Origin: Chondrilla cf. caribensis
Taxonomy: Eukaryota; Porifera; Demospongiae; Chondrillida; Chondrillidae
Assembly (NCBI GenBank): GCA_964020155.1
Contig: OZ026558.1
Location: 5,031,469-5,095,468, forward strand
Direction of reading: 5' to 3'
Length of the DNA: 64,000 nucleotides
Part shown: positions 43,607 through 57,459 of the stretch, piece by piece
How the letters are laid out: the number at the start of each line of letters is the position of its first letter
How positions within the stretch are numbered: the first letter of the stretch is position 1
Program-made: the position numbers and the translations under genes
The notes under the pieces: model-generated
What the model was told of the DNA's origin: nothing
What the model saw: only the letters and a program-made list of their open reading frames with translations
The model's database searches: none

Positions 43607-44227
43607 GAGGGAGAGATTAACTGTTTCTTTGTTGGTAATCCCTGTTAGTTTGACTCCCTCGAGCTTCCCCAAGCAGTTGAAGGAGAAACAATAGAGAGGT
43701 TAGTGTCCTTCAAGACCAAGGTAGATCAGGTGATGGATGCTCTCACCTCTCAGAAGGTATCTCAGCTATTTCTTATCAGGACCTCACCAACGTGAGTGAA
43801 TGTGTTAGCACACATTCCTGGTTAGTGCATTCTCGTGGTGTAGACATTATGAAATAGTGTAGCTGTGTAGTGAGGACTGTTACAGTTGATTTGTATGCGC
43901 TGTTGTGCTATTTCACTACAGGTACGTTGATCGTGTGGTGGAGTCTCTTCAATTCCATCTTCAGCAGTCTTCCAAAGCTGTAACCATGGCTACAAGCTGC
44001 TCTCAGAGAAGACGAGAAGCCTTAGCAGTAGAAACAAAGAGCCATCCTATTCTCGAACAGTTTAGAAGAGAAACACTACACCTCAAATCAAAGGTTTGTT
44101 TAAGGCTCCATATTGCAAAGGTTGTACTTGTGTTAATGGATGTATTCTACTTTAGGTTGCCATGGAAATTTCCAAACGTTACAGCAATCGCACAGTAAAT
44201 ATTATGGGAGATATTAGTTTAATTTAA
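22327..44227 (+). CDS. CDK5RAP3: CDK5RAP3 (C53/LZAP), UFMylation and ER-phagy adaptor
   Basis: Thirteen exons give 509 residues (human 506): 22327-22384, 22553-22684, 22749-22852, 23145-23193, 23260-23348, 23542-23631, 42075-42211, 42739-42835, 43031-43087, 43205-43534, 43649-43791, 43922-44093 and 44156-44227. Phases agree throughout. Landmarks matching the human protein: [66 protein letters not shown] and [12 protein letters not shown] at the C-terminus. The family works with the UFL1-DDRGK1 ligase at the ER and, through its disordered middle region, binds UFM1 and ATG8. Intron 6 (23632-42074) is 18.4 kb and holds six genes. Introns 5, 7 and 10 begin in GT arrays; intron 9 is GC-AG. Only one intact IDWG motif is seen. 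Confidence 0.96.
23349..23479. repeat. (GT)n array beginning at a splice donor
   Basis: CDK5RAP3 exon 5 ends CAACAACAG and the very next bases are the GT array. The intron is 193 nt, and about two thirds of it is repeat. Confidence 0.9.
24339..25607 (+). CDS. Nested secreted Cys-rich protein A (four CxxC and three CCC modules)
   Basis: Intronless, 422 residues, inside CDK5RAP3 intron 6 on the same strand. The ATG at 24339 gives a signal peptide (about residues 1-33, ending WVVSQ). Two modules alternate. One has the form NPC-x3-VC-x2-FP-x-AKC-x3-YCKGC-x3-FFD-x2-G-x2-VT-x2-C and occurs four times. The other has the form PCSR ... NISC ... CP-x3-YCDIDP-x3-F-x2-CCC and occurs three times. A final Cys segment ends VRTVECL. 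The same two modules, usually once each, occur in nested genes B, C, E and F. The CCC module superficially recalls WAP-type folds, but I cannot assign a named family. Function unknown; an extracellular role is inferred. Confidence 0.85.
   Translation: MRSSSIWRASVTVSLCVVVLLCVCPSWVVSQDSCSDPEATCPNCSYPRVCLANPCRVSVCRALPSARCEADLCEGCRAKFFDSNGRDITDTCNSFKACSRKSSKNLFINCSWDNQDSCPGEAYCDVDPFGRFSTCCCNKRVARCPGCTLPVRCLVNPCRGAVCRSFPDAKCRTNYCKGCQPFFFDSHGNNVTDQCNRMVEPCSRNGGRDMNISCGGGVEGACPTRSYCDIDPRGSFSKCCCPEQTICGQDPCVRSSCPAYPRARCLSQCGRCDPLYINEEGEDVTRNCYNVQPCSRGGGRRTGRPCWSTTCGENAYCDRSHGFAECCCTGESCPTDPCNSTSCPAYPHATCRATYCDRCQPRFFTNNFEVTNKCCNKPGYTYRGGRCYNDLCIRGNNEETTACVKKNKRCSFNYLVRTVECL
25769..26150. repeat. Segmental duplicate block, copy 1
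   Basis: Starts CATATTTGGGCATGTGTTCC, passes ACTTCCCGCAACTGGTCATG and CAACAAGTACCATTTTTACT, then a GT array and ATTGGAGTGTTACCTTGT with CATTGTACAGTGTGTG repeats. Near-identical blocks lie at about 28640-28950 and 34630-35280. Confidence 0.85.
26433..26665. repeat. 34-bp minisatellite, small array
   Basis: About seven copies of the unit TACACCGTGGTGGAGTCCAC + ACTACAGTCCACTG, the same unit as the large array at 28963-30835. Confidence 0.9.
27010..27017 (+). promoter_or_regulatory. TATA box of nested gene B
   Basis: TATATAAG lies 56 bp upstream of the start at 27066. The block from 26935 to the start, including GGTAACCATAGTAACAG and CAACCAAGCAGTTCTAATG, is repeated upstream of gene C. Confidence 0.7.
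27066..27869 (+). CDS. Nested secreted Cys-rich protein B with Pro-rich tail
   Basis: Intronless, 267 residues. Signal peptide about 1-19 ([19 protein letters not shown]). One CCC module (PCSR ... NISC ... CPKGSRCDI ... FATCCC), one CxxC module ([28 protein letters not shown], then VT), then a segment [14 protein letters not shown] ... [14 protein letters not shown]. The tail is a duplicated Ser/Pro/Thr stretch followed by [10 protein letters not shown] repeats, ending GKPRDRG. Gene C is a close paralogue over the folded part. The last codons and 3' flank match genes C and D almost exactly. Function unknown; a secreted protein with a basic Pro-rich linker is what the sequence shows. Confidence 0.85.
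   Translation: MKVAVFAAVLVSLLVAVSARGRSDPQPCSRRRETNLNISCSRGPGSVKCPKGSRCDIHRTDAFATCCCKKPVFNCVIDPCTVQSCPNQPDATCQSNFCGGCNARFLDKKGKEVTKKCCPKKLKFIDGKCYGKECMTKRGMTKCEKDGGSCVSRNNGIVVCVQESPSPSPAVVPATSLTNQSTDQPSPSPSPAVVPATSLTNQSTDQLSPNPGGKPPRPSPGGKPPHHSPSPRPTGKPPRPSPSPHPTGKPPRPSPSPRPTGKPRDRG
27850..28075 (+). repeat. Shared 3' end and 3' flank, copy 1 (gene B)
   Basis: From the last codons, through GGTTAACCTGGTTGAGAGG and ACCTGGTGATAAGATTATC, to ACCAGACACAGTGCTACAAA, this matches 33436-33660 and 37674-37897 with only a few differences. It is then followed by the 15-bp satellite. Confidence 0.9.
28076..28290. repeat. 15-bp minisatellite after gene B
   Basis: About 14 copies of AGTATACAAGCACAC/AGTAGACAAGCACAC. 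The same array follows genes C and D. Confidence 0.9.
28438..28950. repeat. Segmental duplicate block, copy 2
   Basis: Begins CTGGGGGTTCAAATTTGC and includes AGTGGTCCAGAAGCCTTCCC, GGTTTACGGATACTACTC and the CATATTTGGGCATGTGTTCC block. It matches 34432-35280 apart from repeat length. Confidence 0.85.
28963..30835. repeat. 34/36-bp minisatellite, ~54 copies
   Basis: The unit is TACACCGTGGTGGAGTCCAC + ACTACAGTCCACTG, with a 2-bp CA insertion in many copies. Because 34 is 1 modulo 3 and no frame has a stop, all three plus frames stay open for about 1.9 kb. Those long readings are repeat artefacts, not genes. Confidence 0.95.
30038..30080. repeat. Perfect 20-bp palindrome with 3-nt loop
   Basis: Inside the 34-bp array, the left arm CTGTATGTACTGTATGTACA (30038-30057) and its exact reverse complement (30061-30080) flank CAT. 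It would form a long hairpin and interrupts the array once. Confidence 0.95.
31136..31143 (+). promoter_or_regulatory. TATA box of nested gene C
   Basis: TATATAAA lies 51 bp upstream of the start at 31187. The upstream block (GGTAACCATAGTAACAG at 31061, then CAACCAAGCAGTTCTAATG) and the 5' UTR (GGTGCCGTGGTAACTAGCC) match those of gene B. Confidence 0.7.
31187..33457 (+). CDS. Nested secreted Cys-rich protein C with polyacidic and Arg/Pro repeat blocks
   Basis: Intronless, 756 residues, starting at ATG 31187 with a signal peptide ([17 protein letters not shown]). Residues to about 183 are a close paralogue of gene B: one CCC module, one CxxC module ([11 protein letters not shown]) and a terminal Cys segment. 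Then come about 155 residues dominated by Asp runs broken by [12 protein letters not shown] units, and about 400 residues of basic repeats: [14 protein letters not shown], then some 17 copies of [13 protein letters not shown] with HH or D spacers, then [14 protein letters not shown]. It ends GIPRNRG. The Asp block is coded by GAT trinucleotide repeats, so length variation is likely. The sharply separated acidic and basic blocks suggest ion or mineral binding or coacervation; this is inference. Confidence 0.85.
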   Translation: MKVAVFATVLVSLSVTVPAGGQIEPQPCSRSGETDLNIFCGRGPGSVKCPKGSRCDIHPTDAFATCCCNETIFNCIVDPCTVQSCPNRPNATCQSNFCGGCNARFFNKNGKEVTDKCCPNKLKFIDGKCYHEECISKRGMTECEKDGGSCVSRNNGIVVCVQESPSPSPAVVPATNLTSQSADQPSPSPTVDGNVDDDDDDDDDDHCDDDDDGDDQDHDGDQCDYVGDGDDDDQCEEDDDCRHDDDDNHCDDGDDDGNRYVDDDDDDDRYDDDDDDDGNRCDVDDDDDDRYDDDDNRCDDDDDDRYDDDDDDDNRCDDDDDLYDDDDDNNRCHDDDNDENDDRHRCRETRPYPPRPTPGGKPPRSRPPPRPTPGGEPPHSRPPRPTPGGEPPRSRPPPRPTPGGEPPHSRPPPRPTPGRRPPSSSCHHRPTPGRRPPSSSCDRPTPGRRPPSSSCDRPTPERRPPSSGCDRPTPGRRPPSSSCDRPTPGRRPPSSVCDRPTPGRRPPSSSCHHRPTPGRRPPSSGCDRPTPGRRPPSSGCDRPTPGRRPPSSGCDRPTPGRRPPSSSCHHRPTPGRRPPSSRCPARPTPGRRPPSSSCHHRPTPERRPPSSSCHHRPTPGRRPPSSRCPARPTPRGEPPRSRPPPRPTPRGEPPRSRPPPRPTPGEKLSGSRPPPRPTPRGEPPHSRPPPRPTPGEKLPGSRPPPRPTPGGKPSHPPPRPTPGEKPPRPTPGGKPPRPSPPPRPPPSPTGIPRNRG
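33436..33660 (+). repeat. Shared 3' end and 3' flank, copy 2 (gene C)
   Basis: Same block as after genes B and D: GGTTAACCTGGTTGAGAGG to ACCAGACACAGTGCTACAAA. Confidence 0.9.
33661..33795. repeat. 15-bp minisatellite after gene C
   Basis: About nine copies of AGTAGACAAGCACAC, shorter than the arrays after genes B and D. Confidence 0.9.
33923..34125. mobile_element. Palindromic TTTCGCG element (MITE-like), copy 1
   Basis: About 200 bp with long inverted ends (TAGCGGGAAAGTTTCGCGGG and AACTTTTAGTCCGCGAAACT) and further internal inverted TTTCGCGAA blocks. The core TAATGCCCATCACGTTAA appears in reverse complement in the copy at 41500-41710. Confidence 0.75.
34196..34380. repeat. (GT)n array
   Basis: Interrupted GT array between the TTTCGCG element and segmental duplicate copy 3. 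Confidence 0.9.
34432..35280. repeat. Segmental duplicate block, copy 3, with expanded GT array
   Basis: Same order of landmarks as copy 2, but the internal GT array (about 34776-35121) has expanded with many GGGTGT variants. Confidence 0.85.
35595..35900. repeat. 17-bp minisatellite, reverse-orientation copy
   Basis: About 17 copies of GGTTAGTACACACTCCT. It is the reverse complement of the array at 39440-39830, and the two arrays flank nested gene D. Confidence 0.9.
35901..36859. other. Upstream flank of nested gene D
   Basis: No gene is supported here. A weak TATA-like ACATAAAC lies near 36813, about 45 bp upstream of the gene D start codon. Confidence 0.4.
36860..37693 (+). CDS. Nested secreted protein D: short Cys segment plus His/Pro repeat tail
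   Basis: Intronless, 277 residues. The ATG at 36860 gives a signal peptide ([20 protein letters not shown]). The CCC and CxxC modules of the neighbouring genes are missing. Only the last Cys segment remains: [17 protein letters not shown], comparable with [17 protein letters not shown] of gene B. The rest is about 16 repeats of [11 protein letters not shown] or [11 protein letters not shown] (His-, Pro- and Lys/Arg-rich), then [11 protein letters not shown] units, ending TGKPRNRG. The 3' flank is nearly identical to those of B and C. It looks like a module-loss or fusion derivative of the same family. His-rich repeats may bind metal; this is inference. Confidence 0.8.
   Translation: MCGRVTAVLLLVAVAAVAVESVRLCEEGTCTDISSVTPTSVTPEPLIELRCPIKHKLIGKFCYSKKCRKKKGRRARTRCRLPAEVLLNPSASEEPPHPTPGVKPSRPPPHHGVKPSRPPPHHGVKPSHPPPHHGVKPSHPPPHHRVKPSHPPPHHGVKPSRPPPHHGVKPSHPPPHHGVKPSRPPPPHHGVKPSRPPPHHGVKPSHPPPRSTPGGKPPRPPPPHHGVKPSRPPPHHGVKPSHPPPRSTPGGKPPRPSPPPSPTGKPPRPTGKPRNRG
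37674..37897 (+). repeat. Shared 3' end and 3' flank, copy 3 (gene D)
   Basis: Nearly identical to the 3' flanks of genes B and C, although the upstream coding regions differ strongly. Confidence 0.9.
37898..38217. repeat. 15-bp minisatellite after gene D
   Basis: About 21 copies of AGTATACAAGCACAC/AGTAGACAAGCACAC, with two shortened copies. Confidence 0.9.
38505..39158 (-). CDS. Nested antisense gene E: membrane-anchored or secreted Cys-rich protein with furin site
   Basis: Intronless, 217 residues, opposite to the host gene. Residues about 8-25 are hydrophobic ([18 protein letters not shown]) and could be a signal anchor or an uncleaved signal. A charged Gln/Arg-rich linker ends in a furin-type RSKR at about 79. 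Then come a CCC-type module ([20 protein letters not shown]) and a CxxC-like module ([16 protein letters not shown] ... [17 protein letters not shown]). The C-terminus is Gly/Ser-rich. It shares modules with genes A-C and most closely resembles gene F. Function unknown. Release by proprotein cleavage is an inference from the RSKR site. Confidence 0.75.
   Translation of the reverse strand: MADLLGKISSILGILIVVLLAVLCLNEIRHFGRGGGEDKDLIGQEQTHSIGPQKRDVIVQEQRDLTGLEEQNNKQRSKRQSQRQYIWATLVCRLKKGFLTGQPCLTSSDCLGGGLCFSSLCCCHQGCCDPLAICPNCTKPACPSYHVPCHHETCLSAPEAVCDNNVCGDECKARFFIEDIDVTYFCPYPRFYLDRYMKSLGRGSSGSGSGSQGISLK
39440..39830. repeat. 17-bp minisatellite, forward copy
   Basis: About 23 copies of AGGAGTGTGTACCAACC or AGGAGTGTGTACTAACC; the reverse complement array lies at 35595-35900. 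Confidence 0.9.
40248..40889 (-). CDS. Nested antisense gene F: secreted Cys-rich protein with Thr-rich tail
   Basis: Intronless, 213 residues, opposite to the host gene. Two in-frame starts are possible: M1 at 40889, or M10, which gives a tighter signal peptide ([16 protein letters not shown]). A CCC module ([16 protein letters not shown] ... LTLCCC) is followed by a CxxC module (CPGCTKSPC ... [14 protein letters not shown] ... CGECKAYFS). The C-terminus is Pro/Thr-rich with a TTTTTT run, so O-glycosylation is plausible. Module order (CCC then CxxC) matches genes B, C and E. Function unknown. Confidence 0.75.
   Translation of the reverse strand: MNMTRILQAMTKLLLVIFLLLLSEELPLKVTGSKFHTHVKLGVTPLTYVYSRWYCVSLLEGTLIGQTCNSATPCLWPGAICPQNGLSLTLCCCPKDKCCDPDARCPGCTKSPCRGQVNPCRDEVCLRYPNALCTAITCGECKAYFSALVPVGGNSTEMALADVTDICHLQTFPSREPPTSSGDIPPEEDTTTTTTNVSPDPTTTVPPATMEPP
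41500..41710. mobile_element. Palindromic TTTCGCG element (MITE-like), copy 2
   Basis: Inverted ends GGGGAAAGTTTCGTGGACTA and TTGTCCCGCGAAACTTTCC. The core is in opposite orientation to copy 1, including AATGACGTAATC and AACGTGATGGGCATTA. Confidence 0.75.
41785..42025. repeat. 15-bp minisatellite before CDK5RAP3 exon 7
   Basis: About 15 copies of CCTCCAGTAGACACA and close variants, ending about 50 bp from the acceptor at 42074. Confidence 0.9.
42212..42275. repeat. (GT)n array beginning at a splice donor
   Basis: CDK5RAP3 exon 7 ends GTCAGAGG and the array follows at once as the intron start. Confidence 0.85.
42428..42612. repeat. CTCTATTA-family element, copy 2
   Basis: About 185 bp in CDK5RAP3 intron 7 with inverted ends (CACTGGGACCTCTCTATTG and ATAGAGGTCCCACTGTA) and the internal phrase AAGGTCCCAAAGTGTTCATA. 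Confidence 0.65.
43535..43603. repeat. (GT)n array beginning at a splice donor
   Basis: CDK5RAP3 exon 10 ends GTCCACCAG and the 114-nt intron opens with about 34 GT units. Confidence 0.9.
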
Positions 44228-44493
44228 GTCATTTAAATGAGAATATACTATACTCAAACATAATAACTGAATTATTTCTTATGTGAACTTAGTTCGATGT
44301 AAATTTTGTAATGAGCGCGGGATTGCGAGTTACCGAATATGCCGAGCGCCATTTTGTTACATATTAACAATGGCTGCCACTCTACTCGGCACAGTGTACC
44401 GTGTGCACTTGCACGAGGCACAATATTTCTTGCACTACTCACACGCCGGCTCCGAGAGGAAAAAGAAACGGATTTTAAAACGATTCTTTGAAG

Positions 44494-47400
44494 ATGACGT
44501 CTCCAAATTTGACACCGCTAACGAGTCCTGTAGCAGTCGTACACTTCGAGGAAGAAATGGAACAGGAAGATTCTGATATAAAAACAAGTGCTGAGGATAA
44601 GCCCGAATCAGACCATTCACAGGACCACCGTTTACCCAGTTCTCCATCACCTACGACAACCTCGTCGGATGAAGATGCTCCATTGCTCGTCGATAAACGC
44701 AGGGTGCATTATGGGAGTCTGAAACCGAAAAGAAAGGGCTTTCTAAAGAGTTTTCGAAGAGCTTCGACTAGCTCAAACTCTGTCCCTGATCCTCGATGTC
44801 ACTGTCACGTAGTAGTCAAGAAGAAAGACAATAAAGCCAGGAACAAGCTAATTCTTGCATCCGCTCTAGTCCTGATTTTCATGATCGGAGAGATAGTAGG
44901 TGGGTGGATGGTGCTGGGCTGGACCTATGGTTGGACTGTGTGTACCATTGAGCCAGTGTAGTCATGCATAGCCAGACCATCGGCCATTTTGATCCCAACT
45001 AAAGTGGGGTGCAGGGTACAGTGAGTTGATTTCAGAGATGGTACTAAACACACATCATTGGGTGCCGTAATAGTAGCCCCCAGGCTAGTGGACCCACAGT
45101 CTGAACAAGCTACCCCATCACATCTTCATACATGTGGTGTTAGTGGTGAGCTGAGTACACGTCATGCATTGAGTAGAGATCGTACATGTTGTGTTAGTGA
45201 TGAGCTGAGTACACGTCATGCATTGAGTAGAGATCGTACATGTTGTGTTAGTGGTGAGCTGAGTACACGTCATGCATTGAGTAGAGATCGTACAGGTTGT
45301 GTTAGTGGTGAGCTGAGTACACGTCATGCATTGAGTAGAGATCGTACAGGTTGTGTTAGTGATGAGCTGAGTACACGTCATGCATTGAGTAGAGATCGTA
45401 CAGGTTGTGTTAGTGATGAGCTGAGTACACGTCATGCATTGAGTAGAGATCGTACAGGTTGTGTTAGTGGTGAGCTGAGTACACGTCATGCATTGAGTAG
45501 AGATGGTACAGGTTGGGTTGAGTTTGCCAAGGTTTACTGTAGTGCTTTCCACCCTGTATCGTCATTTGAAGGCTCACTGTTTTGCATCGGTGATGTGTGC
45601 GCAACATCCCATTACATGACTTGTACCAAAAATGCATGATTTGTGGAGTGATTACATGACTGCTCTGCCTCATTCAGGTGGTGCCCTCTCGGGTAGTCTG
45701 GCCATCATGACCGATGCTGCTCACATGTTGTCCGACTTTGCTAGTTTCCTGATCAGTCTCTTCTCCATCTGGATGGCCAACAGGCCCCCCACCAAGCTCA
45801 TGTCTTTCGGCTGGCATAGAATGGGTGAGATGGGGGAGGGGCTGGCAAGTAGAGGGGGTGCTGGTGACTAGGGAGAGGGGCTGGGCAGTAGATGGAGGGG
45901 CTGGTGACTAGGGACAGGGGCTGGGCAGTAGAGGGAGGGGCTGGTGACTAGGGGGAGGGGCTGGGCAGTAGAGGGAGGGGCTGGTGACTAGGGAGAGGGG
46001 CTGGGCAGTAGAGGGAGGGGCTGGTGACTAGGGAGAGGGGCTGGGCAGTAGAGGGAGGGGCTGGTGACTAGGGACAGGGGCTGGGCAGTAGAGGGAGGGG
46101 CTGGTGACTAGGGACAGGGGCTGGGCAGTAGAGGGAGGGGCCGGTGACTAGGGACAAGGGTTCCACATACATTTCTCATTGTGTTTCAGGTCTTTTGTGA
46201 ATTCTTTACCAACTGTATTGTGTATCTGCCTCCATCCTCCAGAGGTGCTGGGTGCATTGGTATCAGTGATGGTGATCTGGATACTGACAGGTGTCCTGGT
46301 GTATGAAGGGGTGCTCAGGGTGATCCACCAGGACTATGAAATCGACGCAGACATCATGTTGATCACAGCGGCAGTTGGGGTCTACGTCAATGTATTGTGA
46401 GTTCCCAGCACAGGTGTCTCCATGGCAATCTCCTGTACTCGCTCCCCTGCCGTCTTCTCTCCAGTATGGTGATGGTCCTGCACCAGCATGGCCACGGACA
46501 CTCCCACGGTCATGACCACAAAAGTGGAGATGGACATGCCCATGGACACGCCCACGGACACTCCCATGGACACTCCCACAGTCTGTCACTTCCTCTCCCT
46601 GGCTTCCTCAGGAGAAAAAAGACAAAGAACTCTAATCGTGATGTTGAGTCTGGAGCGGATGGTCAGAAGTCAACCAGGAACATCAACGTACAGGCAGCCT
46701 TTATCCATGTGATTGGAGACCTCATTCAAAGTATTGGTGTTGTCATAGCGGCATACATTATCAGATTCAAGGTGAGACCTAATAGGAGCATATGTATGAG
46801 GTTTGTATTTTTAATGTATTCATGTTCCCGTTTACATTTTACAGCCGGAATGGAAACTGGCAGACCCCATCTGTACATTTTTATTTTCAATTTTGGTCCT
46901 GTTTTCAACTTTCAGTGTATTAAGAGATGCTCTGAGAGTCATCATGGAAGGTGAGTACCAGTAGCTGGTGATGGATGGAAGTGTTCATCCGCTTGAGTAA
47001 TGTTGTTTGATCCTCTACCTTGCTCCTTCAAGGAACACCTCGAGGAGTCAATTACCAGAAGGTTCTAGAAGACCTTCAGGACATAAGGGGTGTCAAGCTG
47101 GCCCACAGCCTCCATATGTGGTCCCTCACCATGGACAAACCTGCACTAGCAGCTCATCTTGCCATGGGTTAGTCTGAGTGGGTGATTTACTCATCACCAC
47201 TCCTTCACCACACCTCACCACTCCCTCACTTACCACACCTCACCACTCCTTCACCACACCTCACCACTCCCTCACCACACCTCACCACTCCCTCACCACA
47301 CCACCTACGTCACCTCCTCACCACCCAACTACACCTCACCACTCCCTCACTCCACCTCCTCACCACTCCCTCACTTACCACACCTCACCACTCCCTCACT

Positions 47401-48170
47401 CCACCTCCTCACCACTCCCTCACTCCACCTCCTCACCACTCCCTCACTCCACCTCTTCACCACTCCCTCACTTACCACACCTCACCACTCCCTCACTCCA
47501 CCTCCTCACCACTCCCTCACTTCACCTCCTCACCACTCCCTCACTCCACCTCTTCACCACTCCCTCACTTACCACACCTCACCACTCCCTCACTCCACCT
47601 CCTCACCACTCCCTCACTCCACCTCTTCACCACTCCCTCACTTACCACACCTCACCACTCCCTCACTCCACCTCCTCACCACTCCCTCACTTCACCTCCT
47701 CACCACTCCCTCACTCCACCTCCTCACCACTCCCTCCCTCACCTCCTCACCACTCCCTCACCACACCTCCTCACCACTCCCTCACTTCACCTCCTCACCA
47801 CTCCCTCACTTACCACATCTCACCACTCCCTCACTTCACCTCCTCACCACTCCTCACTTACCACACCTCACCACTCCCTCACCTCCTCACCACTCCCTCA
47901 CCTCCTCACCACTCCCTCACTACACCTCCTCACACACCATCTCAAACTCTTATGTTGTGCTCCTCATTAGACCCAGAGATTACAAACTTCCAAAACGTTC
48001 TCTCGGAAGCCTCAGAAATGCTTCAAAAGAAGTACGGCTTCCACCACACCACACTGCAGCTGGAGGACTACCAGCACATCATGAGTGAATGCGGCAAGTG
48101 TCAGACGGTGCTTCCCTCCACAACTTCAGCTGGGTGGCTGTTCTCTTGCTTTTGCTCTTCTGAAAACTAG
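44494..48170 (+). CDS. SLC30A4: Vesicular zinc transporter of the ZnT2/3/4/8 group
   Basis: Seven exons give 484 residues: 44494-44899, 45678-45824, 46243-46396, 46465-46771, 46845-46950, 47033-47167 and 47971-48170. Phases agree. A long acidic/Ser cytosolic N-terminus precedes six TM helices of the cation diffusion facilitator fold. Zinc-site motifs are present: HMLSD in TM2 and HVIGD in TM5. Between TM4 and TM5 lies a His-rich loop ([11 protein letters not shown]). Further matches to ZnT4/ZnT2 are [39 protein letters not shown] and a terminal CGKCQ. The family moves Zn2+ into vesicles in exchange for protons. It starts 266 bp after the CDK5RAP3 stop. The exact paralogue is uncertain. Confidence 0.93.
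45125..45510. repeat. 54-bp minisatellite, ~7 copies (zinc-transporter intron 1)
   Basis: The unit contains GTGAGCTGAGTACACGTCAT and GCATTGAGTAGAGATCGTAC. As 54 is divisible by three, it gives an in-frame but non-coding reading. Confidence 0.9.
45835..46155. repeat. ~41-bp G-rich minisatellite (zinc-transporter intron 2)
   Basis: About eight copies of GGCTGGTGACTAGGGAGAGG + GGCTGGGCAGTAGAGGGAGG. Confidence 0.9.
47185..47940. repeat. C-rich minisatellite (zinc-transporter intron 6)
   Basis: Repeats built from CTCACCACTCC, CTCACTCCACCT and CTCACTTACCACAC fill nearly all of the 803-nt intron. Confidence 0.9.
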
Positions 48171-50381
48171 TCATATGTGTTTCTCATATGTTGGGTGATT
48201 TCCTGTACTAGCTCTGTACTGTGGAGTAGACCATCATGAGGTAATATGTAATTTTATACCTTATCACCTATCATTGCATGTTCTGTTATATTATCACCAT
48301 CATTTGTATGGATTTGCTGTGTTATTTAATTCATTGAAATTACAAGTACGTACCAAGTGTTAACTTTATGGTAGCATTACAGTACGTCCAGTGCACGACC
48401 ACAGTGGATATGTATTAATTTTGGGTTAGGTGGAATGCAGTGAGCTCTCGCTAACCTGCCACCACTTCATCCGCCAAACCTTTTAATCTGCCACACAATC
48501 CCAGTACTGATAATATTTTATAATATACAAGTATTAATGAATATCCTGTTAATCCGGCAAACTTGTTAATCCGCCATACTTTTAAACAGATTGCGGCAGA
48601 TTAGCAATAATTCACTGTAACTGCAAATTTGTTTGCGGGTCACCACAGCCTCCGTAGCAATGCATGCTATCACAAATAATGATGCGTGCGCACACAGCTG
48701 GAGAAGCTACGGACCCTTTGTTTTAAGTGAGATCAGTTCACCGCCAGTTGCCACAGCCTCACCAGTGTCTATAAATATGACATATGATTATCACACACAT
48801 CACATACACTTTTGTATTTAAGCTGTTTTAAGGTGGTGCAGACCTCGTGGAGATCAGTGAACTACCTTGAATTTCATTGCTGGTCATCACAACCTTCACA
48901 GTGACCATACAACGTACCAGCACAAATACTAATGTGTTTACACTACCCCTGAGGTGCTATAGGCATCTTGGCAATCAGTGAAAGATTTTCAATATTTTAT
49001 TACTGGTCACAACAGCCTCTGTACTGTCAATATTATACATTCATTAACACATACACACTCAAGCAGCAATAGCTAGATTAGGAGGTGTTCAGTACTTCCA
49101 ATGTAGGGGAGAATAGGTAGAAAAACGCTAAGCACCTTTTGAGGTAGCTGATGGCAGAGGAGGTGTGCCATCAGCTAGGTCTGGTGAAAATATCGAGCTG
49201 ACACGCCCCCTCTCCCATGAGTTATGCAAGAAGGTGCTTAGTATTTTATCCCTCCCATTCTCTCCCATACATTATTCAGCACCTCCGAATGTAGCTAAAG
49301 GTACAAGCCACATGCTGAGATGGGAATTGTTTCAGAGGAGCTATGGAGCTGGGCGTGACCACCAAAATGCAATTTGTCCCAGGTCACAAAGGCTCCCCTG
49401 TGTCCATATGATACATATAGAAATACATATACCATGTACATTCCAATAGAGGTGCTATAGAGCTTGTAGTGACCATCCAGGTGAGCTCCCTTGCGCTGGT
49501 CAAATACCACAAAGTGTCCCCTATCCATATCAAATTAACCAACAAGATATGTTAATATTTATTGTTATTATTATTATATTAATAATGATTATGATTACAA
49601 CAACGAAAATAATAATAATAATAAGATAACACAGCCACAAAAACAAAAACATGCAAATATTATAACACAATAGAGTCAGTCCACTTTTGTACCATATGGC
49701 ACGTGTGTCCCAAGGATGGACAAAGGATTGCCTTGCTGGATGGCGACAGAGAGTTGCTGTGTCAGGTAGAAGTGGGGCTTCACTTCATTGGTAACTGACC
49801 TCATTCTGGATGCCAATTTGTGCAGGAAACATCTGGTCTCGGAACCGAAGACTCCAGATGTTGTTCATAATATGTTATTATGTTATTATAATATCGTTGT
49901 TGTTTATACTGTTATAATAATTGCTGTGTATCCATAATAATTGTTGTGTATCCATAATAATTGCTGTGTATCCATAATAATTGCTGTGTATCCATAATAA
50001 TTGCCATAATTGTCTACAATTATGATTATTGAGATGTCACATGGTAACCAATGTTTTGTTACTGGTCGCCACGGCCTCTCCAGTGAGCATATGACGCAAC
50101 ATAGCATGAATATGGATATACGTACATCCTCCTGGAATTGCTACATGCCTAGTGGTGACCAAAAAGATATGTTTTGTCACCAATTACAACGGCTCCCTAT
50201 AGTGTACATATGATACATAATATTATACTTTTGTATGTACATTCCAATGGATGTGCTATAGACCTTATTGTGACCAGCTGGGTAATTTTGCATTTTTAGT
50301 TGGTCACCACAGCCTGCATTTGGCATATACAGTACACTGGGTATCAATTGCAATAATAATATATTGATTATTGAACAAACA
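48171..50381. other. Intergenic region of degenerate repeats
   Basis: No gene is seen. A palindromic-ended element (48438-48620, ends CAGTGAGCTCTCGCTAACCT and TTAGCAATAATTCACTG) is followed by about seven diverged copies of a ~120-250 bp unit marked by GGTCACCACAGCCTC. A 20-bp satellite (ATAATAATTGCTGTGTATCC) lies at about 49905-50010. Confidence 0.6.
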
Positions 50382-51652
<1,271 letters not shown>

Positions 51653-52062
51653 TTTTCAGTCGCACCAAGGTCAGCCGATAATCGCCCCGGGCCCGTGATC
51701 AGCAACAATGTACTGCGACTTCGTAGTAGTATACCCCGATTGGTACATACTTCTGTCATTGCACACACTTCACTCAGTCTCTAGCTAGTGTACACTATGT
51801 GAACCAGTACTGATAGCTAGTACCTCAGATAAGAAGTACAGGTTAGGTGTGTCCCTCACTAAGCAAGTTGGACTGTACATACAAGACTGCAGAGGGAATA
51901 AATAAAATGTTCTCTCGTTCTACCAATATTCGTGACGTCTTCTTTGCATTGATTCACATCATTTCATACTTAATCACAATTGTTATACAGAATTTATCTA
52001 ATATCACATTAATGTCTGTTCTAATCCACTCCTAAATCTAAACAATCACAATTCCTTGATGT
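51653..52062. other. CCDC12-AGPS intergenic region
   Basis: 410 bp. No gene is seen; it would hold the CCDC12 promoter and the AGPS 3' UTR, both minus strand. Confidence 0.5.

Positions 52063-57459
<5,397 letters not shown>

Noticed and set aside
45058..45639. 193-residue reading over the 54-bp repeats
   Set aside because: Lies between zinc-transporter exons 1 and 2. It is open only because the unit is a multiple of three, with no resemblance to a known protein.
47178..48170. 330-residue Pro/His/Ser-rich reading
   Set aside because: It reads through the C-rich satellite of zinc-transporter intron 6; only the last 66 codons are exon.
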